Below are positions 1-5,123 of a DNA stretch of 5,123 bases, one piece after another; positions within the stretch are counted from its first letter, which is position 1, and every line of letters begins with the position of its first letter. This DNA comes from Oxalobacteraceae bacterium (GTDB lineage: Bacteria; Pseudomonadota; Gammaproteobacteria; Burkholderiales; Burkholderiaceae_D), in the NCBI GenBank assembly GCA_947487325.1, contig CANKWG010000168.1, forward strand, positions 1 through 5,123, given 5' to 3'. The position numbers and the translations under genes are program-made. A model generated the notes under the pieces. The model did not search any database. It was not told where the DNA came from and saw only the letters and a list, made by a program, of their open reading frames with translations.

Positions 1-252
1 TTTCTGACGCATATCCGAAACGGACATCGATGCAAAAGGGCCTTCTGCCGAACGCGAGCCCAAGTAATCAGCGGCCATCCCAAGTGCGGCCATCACGGCA
101 ATGCGGTCGGTGCCTTTAACTTTTCCGGCATCACGGATAGTACACATGCGCTCATCAAGGTAAGCGACCGCTTGCTTGAGCGCCAACTCCTCACCCTCTT
201 TGCAGGCGAGCCGATAGGACTGGCCCATGATCGTGACATCAATCGTGGTCAT
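1..252 (-). CDS. zapA: Cell division protein ZapA, C-terminus cut by the window edge
   Basis: ZapA is a small cytoplasmic protein that binds FtsZ, cross-links its filaments and stabilises the division ring. The 84 visible codons start at ATG 252-250 and stay open to base 1. Seen in the sequence: an N-terminal strand region (TIDVTIMGQSYRLAC, residues 3-17), then KEGEE, then a long helix containing LDERM (about residues 38-42) and the family hallmark GKVKGTDRIAVMAALGMA (about 50-67). Family members are usually about 100-110 residues, so roughly 15-25 residues of the C-terminal coiled coil lie beyond the edge. The start is supported by a GAGGAA ribosome site 5 bases upstream and by the ATGA overlap with the coiled-coil gene before it, which suggests translational coupling. 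In related bacteria the 6S RNA gene often follows zapA, but that position is outside this window. Confidence 0.95.
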   Translation of the reverse strand, partial: MTTIDVTIMGQSYRLACKEGEELALKQAVAYLDERMCTIRDAGKVKGTDRIAVMAALGMAADYLGSRSAEGPFASMSVSDMRQK

Positions 253-464
253 GCCGCTTCCTCATCTTCTGTAGTGGCCGGTATCGTCTGCAACAAAGCG
301 CTGACGCGCTCATGGGCTTCTTTCATACGCGATGCCATCCGAGAATTTTCATCGGTAAGCGATGCTATTTCAGCGCGCAAACTCGCGTTCTCGCGGCGCA
401 ATGCCTGCACGAGCTCGGACAATTGGCCGATTTTTTCCAGCAGTTTCTCGAATTCGGAAATCAT
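249..464 (-). CDS. ZapB-like small coiled-coil protein (TIGR02449 type)
   Basis: This is a 71-residue acidic, cysteine-free protein that is almost entirely one predicted coiled coil. Hydrophobic residues recur with heptad spacing through FEKLLEKIGQLSELVQAL, then LRRENASLRAEIASLTDEN, then RMKEAHERVSALL. It ends in a flexible acidic tail, TTEDEEAA. There is no signal peptide or membrane segment. Size, composition and position directly before zapA match the TIGR02449 family of ZapB-like proteins. The inferred role is as a cytoplasmic partner of ZapA at the division ring; similarity to E. coli ZapB may be structural rather than by descent. The stop overlaps the zapA start (ATGA). I chose ATG 464 over the in-frame TTG at 500, which would give 83 residues, because that TTG is itself part of the predicted -35 box and the ATG coincides with the predicted transcription start. 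There is no Shine-Dalgarno sequence before the ATG. Confidence 0.85.
   Translation of the reverse strand: MISEFEKLLEKIGQLSELVQALRRENASLRAEIASLTDENSRMASRMKEAHERVSALLQTIPATTEDEEAA
258..263 (-). promoter_or_regulatory. Ribosome binding site of zapA
   Basis: GAGGAA on the minus strand lies 5 bases before the zapA ATG at 252. It sits inside the last codons of the upstream coiled-coil gene, where the same bases encode the terminal Glu-Glu. With the ATGA overlap it fixes the zapA start and fits coupled translation of the two genes. Confidence 0.75.
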
Positions 465-470
465 GGCGGC

Positions 471-500
471 ACTATAGTCGCGCGAGTGAATTTCCGTCAA
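471..500 (-). promoter_or_regulatory. Sigma70-type promoter of the coiled-coil/zapA operon
   Basis: On the minus strand, TTGACG (500-495; 5 of 6 with TTGACA) is followed by an 18-base spacer and TATAGT (476-471; 5 of 6 with TATAAT). The six bases GCCGCC then lead straight into ATG at 464. At the usual spacing, the +1 base would be the A of that ATG. Seen: both hexamers and their spacing. Inferred: that this is the operon promoter and gives an mRNA with essentially no 5' untranslated region. Confidence 0.65.
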
Positions 501-522
501 TACATTCAGGGACTTGTCGCGG

Positions 523-571
523 TATCTTCACAATTTGCGCGAGTTTTTCGAGCCCATCGCGCCCGAAGATA
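523..571. repeat. Imperfect inverted repeat, two-tier stem
   Basis: On the plus strand an outer arm TATCTTC (523-529) is matched by GAAGATA (565-571), 7 of 7. An inner arm GCGCGA (537-542) is matched by TCGCGC (557-562), 6 of 6. The tiers are separated by 7 bases on one side and 2 on the other, with a 14-base loop. No T-tract directly follows on either strand, so it does not look like a standard intrinsic terminator. It ends 22 bases upstream of the predicted -35 box. It could be a protein-binding site, a structured RNA element or an extragenic palindrome; its role is unknown. Confidence 0.55.
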
Positions 572-585
572 TAAATTTAGTAATA

Positions 586-603
586 GAAGTGCTGACTCAC
601 TTC
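586..603. repeat. Short hairpin, 6-bp stem
   Basis: GAAGTG (586-591) and CACTTC (598-603) form a perfect 6-bp stem around a 6-base loop. On the minus strand it is followed by TATTAC and then an AT-rich stretch, with no uninterrupted T run. It may be a weak terminator or RNA 3'-end structure for the addBA transcript, but the stem is short and chance is a real alternative. Confidence 0.3.
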
Positions 604-662
604 ACCTGACCGACCCTCGCCGCGATCATCACGAGAGTATCGACCACGCAAAAGACGCCTCG

Positions 663-698
663 GGCCTGCCAAGAAAAAAAATTAACGTGGCTCAGGCC
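663..698 (-). terminator. Possible 3'-end hairpin of the addA-like gene, T-tract in the loop
   Basis: On the minus strand GGCCT (698-694) and GCCA (691-688) pair with TGGC (671-668) and AGGCC (667-663), leaving a 2-base GA bulge that includes part of the stop codon. The 16-base loop contains eight consecutive T residues (681-674). An alternative outer pairing is GCCAAG (703-698) with CTTGGC (673-668). This is not a textbook intrinsic terminator, because the T-run is inside the loop and only a 3-bp hairpin (GGC-CTGA-GCC) precedes it. Its position immediately after the stop suggests a role in 3'-end formation or mRNA stability, by inference only. Confidence 0.3.
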
Positions 699-3600
699 TT
701 GGCGATGTTTTCGTCCGGCGTATCCAGATCCCAAAGTTTGCCATCCACCGTAATCAGTGCACAGCAGATACGCACCCCAGGAAACAACAAGCCGCACGCC
801 CGCCGATACCGCTCGAGCTGTGACTGATAGTCTGCATGCTGAAATTCAAGATAACTCCGTTTGTAATCAAGAATCCACATGGCATCATCGAACATCACCA
901 AGCGATCCAACCTGATCAGTTCACCATCGTGGATCAGTTCCATCTCATTGCGTGCGAATACGAAGCGGTCGGGATCAAAGAATTTTTCCAGTGTGTTCGA
1001 CGTCAAAATCTTCGTTGCCTGTCCGCACACAACCGATGACTGTTCCATGCTGCATCCCAGCCATTGCGCGACTACACGAACAGCGGGTATCTGGACGGGC
1101 CAGACGGCCGTTTCGGTAAGTCGCTCCATCAATAAATGCAGCAAACTCCCTTCGCGCGTGAACTCGGTATCTTCGGTGCCAGCTTTTCGCTCCTGAGGTG
1201 GCAGCGCCGGCGGATCAAACAGGTCGAGTGTGAATGCCTCATCAGTCACCAGACTTTGCTTTGGGATGACTTGCGGCGTCACCTCTTCTGCATGAAGCAA
1301 TTTCTCATACCAGCTGCCGGCAACAACCCCGGCTTCGTTTTTACCAGAATGCACGCCACTGACAATCAACATCGCCTTCGCACGCGTTGCCGCAACATAG
1401 AGCAAATTCCAGTTTTCCTGTTGCCGGAAATTCTCTTCTTGTGCAAACAGTGATTCGCGCGCCCAACCTCGTGCCGCGCTCTTGCCAAACACAGAAAAAT
1501 GCGTAGGGGCTGACTCATCCTGTGGCCACTCGCACAGAACACCCAAATGATCCCGAGTGCTGTCACTGTGATTGGATCCCATGAGTACAACAACAGAAGC
1601 CTCCAGCCCCTTGGCTCCGTGAATCGTCATGATGCGCACCGCATCAGCAGAGACATCAATATCCGCCTCATTGGGCGCTTCCTGATCGCTGGCGCGCTGC
1701 AGGCGACGCAGCGTGTCGATGAAGCGCGCGATACTGGGATAACGGCCCGCATCAACTTCCAGCGACAAGGCAATAAAGGCATCCAGGTTGCCGAGCACCT
1801 GTGCGCGCATCGATGCAGGTAAGGTGCTTGCGTAACGCTGCGCGAGCTGACCCTGATGCATGATCTTGTCCAGTAAATCATGTACGGGCAAACTCGCCGA
1901 GGCGTGCTGCCAATCGCGTAATAACGGCACGATGCGACGCATTGCCGAAGACAGCGTGTTGACGTGCGATACGGTGCTATGAACCTCAATCGTCTCTGAA
2001 TGATCGGTGCTTTCGTACAAAAACGACAGACGCTGCCACCAGCTACCCTCGCCCGAGCGCGCGAGCAGAATCAGATCTTCGTCAGACGCACCACCTATCG
2101 GTGACTTAAGCACTTGTGCGAGCGCCAGATTATCCGAGGGCATCGTCAGCCAGCGCAGCAACGCAATCATGTCGGTGACTTCCAGCGCATCCAGCAAGCC
2201 GCCACCACGACTGGATACAAAAGGAATACCGGCATCACGCAAGCCACGTTCATAAGCAATCAAATGCGTACGACTACGCACCAATATCATCATGTCCGAC
2301 CATGCACGCACACTACCATCAGGCTGCGCGCGTGCTTGCTGCAAGGCGCAACCCACGATGAAAGCTTCCTGCTGACGACGCAAATCATCTTCTTCCGTTG
2401 GCGACACCTGCAGCGGATCACGCAGCGTAAAACCTTCCTCAGTGCCTTCCAGTGCTGGCACTTCTGCACGAACCAACGGCAATCGCCATACCCTGCCTTC
2501 GCTTGAAGAACGCGTGGCCTGGTCCTGATATAACGCATTCCCCTGCATCGCCTGATTCAGCACCGCGACAATATTTTTCCCATTACGGTAAGTGAGATTA
2601 GTCTTCAGATCCGTCGCACCGTGCGAACGCAGTAGCGCTCGCGCTGATTCAAACACCCGCGGCTCGGCGCGACGAAAGCGATAAATCGATTGTTTGGGAT
2701 CACCGACGATGAAGACGCTGGGACGCTGATGATCATCACCATACGCATCAAGCCAGGCGCGGACGATCTGCCACTGCAGCGGATTAGTATCCTGAAACTC
2801 ATCGATGAGAATGTGACGGTAGCGCGCATCTATGCGCGCATGCAGGTAGTCGGCATGATCGCTGCGAGTCAGCAGCCGCCATGCGTGCCACTCCAGATCA
2901 GAAAAATCCAGCAGGCGACGGTCGGCCTTGATAGCCTGATAGTGCTCTAGACAGGCTTGGCCTATCAGTGCGATGGTTTCATTGAGACGGATGACCGACA
3001 TATCCTGACTACGTTTTTTCAGCGTGACCAGCACATCGGCAAGTGCTACCCAATCGTTTTTCAGGAAGCCACTTTCTTCCTCAGTCATCACCTGAAGCAT
3101 GGCTTGCGTGATGGTCAGTGAGCGTGGCTGATCTTTCGCGGTCAGCACAATCGTTGCAATCGATTGAAATGCATCAACGCTGGCACCGCCACTAATGGCT
3201 TGTTCTAGTGCCGATGCGGTTTGCTGTTGTGTATTCGTGCCTTTGCCAAGACAAGCGGCAACATGCAGCAAGCGATTCTGTAATGCGTGATCATCCCAAA
3301 GCGTGAGCCGCGCATCACGTTCACTATCTTCACCACACAAATCACGCAAGCCATCCAGCGGATCACCAGCATCGCTCGCTACCCACCACTCCGCGCGCCG
3401 GTCGACAAAGGCATCGATCATGTCTTTGCCGGACCAGTCGCCGGCAATCTCATAGACCGTCATCAGTGCTTCTCGCAGATCTGCTTTGGCCGGATCATTG
3501 AGCGACTGCATCACACGCAGCCATGCCTCGTCGCGCAACTCGGTAGCGTTCTCGGCCATCGCAAATCCATGCGGCACACCCGAAGAAAGCGGTGCGATTT

Positions 3601-4024
3601 GCAGAAGCCGCATAAACCAACTATGGAAAGTATCAACGGCCAGCGCCTGAGGACTGGACAAGACGCGCGCATACAAAGTTCGCGCCAGCGTGATTTTTTC
3701 GTGCGCATCAGCTTCATTCAGGCCACGCTCGCGCAGCAGTTCAATGATCTTCGTATCACTCGCCAGTGCTAATTCATGCAGTAACCGGAGCAAGCGCTCG
3801 CGCATTTCCTGCGCCGCCTTGCGCGTGAAAGTAATGGCGAGTAGTTCCTCTGGCTTGGCACCAGCAAGCAAAAGGCGCAAGAGACGTGAGACCAGTAGCC
3901 AAGTTTTACCGCTACCAGCACACGCCTCTACCAACACAGAGCGCGCGGGATCGCAGGCCAGCCTAACAAAGGTGTTGGCTTCAGCGACCTGCCCATCTGC
4001 GAGAAAATTCTGCCCTGAGCTCAT
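692..4024 (-). CDS. addA: AddA/RecB-like ATP-dependent helicase-nuclease (UvrD family)
   Basis: This is the motor and nuclease subunit of an AddAB-type enzyme, which unwinds and trims double-strand DNA ends for RecA-dependent repair in the cytoplasm. It has 1110 residues, near the usual AddA/RecB length, and all superfamily 1A motifs are visible. These are Q12; Walker A ACAGSGKT (34-41); ITFTRKAAQEMR (64-75); VDTFHSW (130-136); Walker B ILIDEFQDT (405-413); VGDPKQSIYRFR (440-451); LTYRN (477-481); RIMTIHGAKGLE (797-808); and LLYVAATRAK (874-883) with arginine finger R881. The C-terminal nuclease domain shows GSLLHLLMER (from 959), then D1040, D1053 and K1055 of ILDYKRS, then Q1069 and Y1073. 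The 13-residue gap between the two aspartates and the DYK order match E. coli RecB. I chose ATG 4024 over GTG 4030 because AAGGGAG lies 7 bases before the ATG. The start overlaps the AddB-like stop (TGATG). The assignment to AddA rather than RecB rests mainly on the AddB-like neighbour. No frameshift or missing motif was seen. Confidence 0.93.
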   Translation of the reverse strand: MSSGQNFLADGQVAEANTFVRLACDPARSVLVEACAGSGKTWLLVSRLLRLLLAGAKPEELLAITFTRKAAQEMRERLLRLLHELALASDTKIIELLRERGLNEADAHEKITLARTLYARVLSSPQALAVDTFHSWFMRLLQIAPLSSGVPHGFAMAENATELRDEAWLRVMQSLNDPAKADLREALMTVYEIAGDWSGKDMIDAFVDRRAEWWVASDAGDPLDGLRDLCGEDSERDARLTLWDDHALQNRLLHVAACLGKGTNTQQQTASALEQAISGGASVDAFQSIATIVLTAKDQPRSLTITQAMLQVMTEEESGFLKNDWVALADVLVTLKKRSQDMSVIRLNETIALIGQACLEHYQAIKADRRLLDFSDLEWHAWRLLTRSDHADYLHARIDARYRHILIDEFQDTNPLQWQIVRAWLDAYGDDHQRPSVFIVGDPKQSIYRFRRAEPRVFESARALLRSHGATDLKTNLTYRNGKNIVAVLNQAMQGNALYQDQATRSSSEGRVWRLPLVRAEVPALEGTEEGFTLRDPLQVSPTEEDDLRRQQEAFIVGCALQQARAQPDGSVRAWSDMMILVRSRTHLIAYERGLRDAGIPFVSSRGGGLLDALEVTDMIALLRWLTMPSDNLALAQVLKSPIGGASDEDLILLARSGEGSWWQRLSFLYESTDHSETIEVHSTVSHVNTLSSAMRRIVPLLRDWQHASASLPVHDLLDKIMHQGQLAQRYASTLPASMRAQVLGNLDAFIALSLEVDAGRYPSIARFIDTLRRLQRASDQEAPNEADIDVSADAVRIMTIHGAKGLEASVVVLMGSNHSDSTRDHLGVLCEWPQDESAPTHFSVFGKSAARGWARESLFAQEENFRQQENWNLLYVAATRAKAMLIVSGVHSGKNEAGVVAGSWYEKLLHAEEVTPQVIPKQSLVTDEAFTLDLFDPPALPPQERKAGTEDTEFTREGSLLHLLMERLTETAVWPVQIPAVRVVAQWLGCSMEQSSVVCGQATKILTSNTLEKFFDPDRFVFARNEMELIHDGELIRLDRLVMFDDAMWILDYKRSYLEFQHADYQSQLERYRRACGLLFPGVRICCALITVDGKLWDLDTPDENIAKA

Positions 4025-5123
4025 CACCACGCTCCCTTGCGACAGAGTCCGCGTGCATCACACCAGTCACAATTTTTTTGGGTACCGGAAGCAGGCAAGC
4101 TCGCGCCTTCTGACACAGACTGCCAATTGGCGATAATCTGCGACTGCAAACCGTCTCGCCATGTCGCGTAATTGTCGGCCTGGGCCAGTCCAGGCTTCTC
4201 GTCATCAATAGCAACATACGCAGCCGCTGCAGGCGGCGGATCAAGCAGCAAACCATAAAAAGGCAGCTGATGATCTTCCAGTGTCTTGAGACGATTATTG
4301 AGCTTATCTTTTTTTGCGCTTTTGTAATCCAGTACCAGACGCTCACCATCCTCGCGAACATCAATGCGATCAATCTGACCGACCAGTTTGACTGAACCGC
4401 CCTCCCATGACAACAAGCGCTCCTGCCACTGTTCACCAAAACCGAACTGCCAACCCTCTGCCTCATGCGTATTCGCCCAAGCGACATAGGCGTTCATGAT
4501 TTTTCCCCAGCGCGACTGATAGCCGAGCGCCGCTGGATTTTTTTGAAGAATTTCAGTGAACACAGCTTCGCTGACGCTGGCCATGCAGGCCTCGCGCTCC
4601 TGTACCGGTACGCTCTGCTCATGTACCGTATCGTGATACTGCTTGAGTATCTGATGCAGCCACTCGCCGTAATCTCTCTTTTGCGGCAATTCACTCAACT
4701 CATCCGCAGCAGACAGCCTGAGCATGCGTGACGCGAAAAACTGATAGGGACAGACAACCAGACTGTTGTAGCCGCTGGCTGACAAACGGTCTGGCATCAA
4801 AGCGGGCGCAGTAGGTCGAGGCATCTGCGCTGGTACAGCGTTCAGCATTTTTTGTGGCAGACGGGGCGAGTGCCGTGGCAGCTTCGAACAGCCGGCGCTA
4901 TCCAACACCAATTCGAGTCGCTGCAACCACGGACTAGGCGTGTTGGTTTCGCCGCTGCGCCAACCTTGCCAGGACAGCACGACCTCGGGACAGCTGATCA
5001 GCAAAGCAGTCAGTTCACGCAACTGCTGACGCTGGCGGCTTTCGCGTGTCGCCAGACCCAACTCGCGACGTACAGCATTCGCAAAAAACAGGGTCTCGGC
5101 GGGACGCGAGGGCAAATGATCGC
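4024..5123 (-). CDS. addB: AddB-like PD-(D/E)XK nuclease with iron-sulfur cluster, N-terminus cut by the window edge
   Basis: This is the C-terminal 365 residues of the partner subunit of an AddAB-type helicase-nuclease; the frame is open to the right edge. Numbering from the codon at 5121, a conserved DHLPSRPAETLFF segment opens the visible part. SASGYNSLVVCPYQFF then supplies the first cluster cysteine (C124), and GEWLH (152-156) opens the nuclease domain. GQIDRID gives D251, LVLDYKS gives D265 and K267, and QLPFY gives Q285 and Y289. The C-terminal CDWCDARGLC gives C351, C354 and C360. The C-X2-C-X5-C spacing, with one distant upstream cysteine, is the 4Fe-4S arrangement known from AddB. 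The catalytic D, DxK and all four cysteines are intact, so the domain should be an active single-strand nuclease. Family members are usually 800-1100 residues, so the N-terminal helicase-like half lies outside the window. No in-window start should be used: the TTG at 5115 is an internal leucine. Its stop overlaps the next start (TGATG). Confidence 0.88.
   Translation of the reverse strand, partial: DHLPSRPAETLFFANAVRRELGLATRESRQRQQLRELTALLISCPEVVLSWQGWRSGETNTPSPWLQRLELVLDSAGCSKLPRHSPRLPQKMLNAVPAQMPRPTAPALMPDRLSASGYNSLVVCPYQFFASRMLRLSAADELSELPQKRDYGEWLHQILKQYHDTVHEQSVPVQEREACMASVSEAVFTEILQKNPAALGYQSRWGKIMNAYVAWANTHEAEGWQFGFGEQWQERLLSWEGGSVKLVGQIDRIDVREDGERLVLDYKSAKKDKLNNRLKTLEDHQLPFYGLLLDPPPAAAAYVAIDDEKPGLAQADNYATWRDGLQSQIIANWQSVSEGASLPASGTQKNCDWCDARGLCRKGAW
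4032..4038 (-). promoter_or_regulatory. Ribosome binding site of the addA-like gene
   Basis: AAGGGAG on the minus strand lies 7 bases before ATG 4024 and only one base before the alternative GTG at 4030. It therefore decides in favour of the ATG. It is located inside the last codons of the upstream AddB-like gene, as expected for a coupled gene pair. Confidence 0.75.

Larger units (their letters stand above)
465..691 (-). other. Intergenic region between the addA-like gene and the coiled-coil/zapA operon
   Basis: This 227-base non-coding stretch separates two minus-strand operons. Besides the promoter at 500-471 it holds a T-tract just after the helicase stop, a small hairpin (586-603) and a long imperfect inverted repeat (523-571). 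An AT-rich patch (about 569-585) lies between the last two. No convincing small gene, tRNA or known riboswitch was recognised. Open frames crossing it lack a ribosome site and run into the flanking genes. Confidence 0.7.

Noticed and set aside
465..500. N-terminal extension of the coiled-coil protein from a TTG at 500.
   Set aside because: The TTG lies inside the predicted -35 box, the 12 extra residues do not extend the coiled coil, no good ribosome site precedes it, and 71 residues from ATG 464 fits the family size better.
465..691. 6S RNA (ssrS) candidate, because zapA is often next to ssrS.
   Set aside because: ssrS is usually downstream of zapA, which would be beyond the left edge. The gap here does not show a single approximately 180-base rod with a central bubble.
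663..698. Classical Rho-independent terminator after the helicase gene.
   Set aside because: The T-run is within the hairpin loop, and only a 3-bp stem can form just before it, so it was kept only as a low-confidence 3'-end element.
597..797. Minus-strand open frame of 66 codons ending in the intergenic region.
   Set aside because: It starts inside the helicase C-terminus in a different frame, and I saw no recognisable family or convincing ribosome site.
312..827. Plus-strand open frame of 171 codons spanning the coiled-coil gene, the gap and the helicase 3' end.
   Set aside because: It runs antisense to two well-supported genes, shows no recognisable domain and has a composition typical of a shadow frame.
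3287..3772. Plus-strand open frame of 161 codons inside the helicase gene.
   Set aside because: It is antisense to the region between helicase motifs and has no recognisable motif; the minus-strand frame carries the conserved family sequence.
3981..4487. Minus-strand open frame of 168 codons over the AddB/AddA junction.
   Set aside because: It is in another frame of the AddB-like nuclease domain; the real frame contains the DYK and cysteine motifs.

Overview
The window is a compact, all-minus-strand stretch of a proteobacterial chromosome with moderate GC. The helicase and nuclease have the sequence style I associate with betaproteobacteria: the helicase Walker A context VEACAGSGKTW, and a nuclease segment reading DHLPSRPAETLFF. 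A gammaproteobacterial source cannot be excluded from sequence alone. No mobile element, CRISPR array, tRNA or rRNA was seen.

Layout in the direction of transcription (right to left): (1) 5123-4024, the C-terminal part of an AddB-like nuclease, cut by the right window edge. It carries a PD-(D/E)XK nuclease site and the four cysteines of an AddB-type iron-sulfur cluster. (2) 4024-692, a complete AddA/RecB-like UvrD-family helicase-nuclease of 1110 residues, joined to the first gene by a TGATG stop/start overlap. (3) 691-465, a non-coding stretch with three inverted repeats, a T-tract and a near-consensus sigma70 promoter. (4) 464-249, a 71-residue coiled-coil protein of the ZapB-like/TIGR02449 type. 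(5) 252-1, zapA, overlapping the previous gene by ATGA and cut by the left window edge.

The first two genes should form one double-strand-break-processing enzyme (AddAB, the functional equivalent of RecBCD), made as a coupled pair. Its helicase motor is in AddA and each subunit has a nuclease site. The last two genes form a separate small operon for the FtsZ-ring accessory protein ZapA and a coiled-coil partner. Its promoter lies so close to the coding region that the predicted transcription start is the A of the ATG, so the mRNA may be leaderless.

These are conserved housekeeping functions and I do not see a new biological system. The points most worth following up are the predicted leaderless start, the long imperfect inverted repeat just upstream of that promoter, and the T-tract hairpin at the end of the helicase gene.
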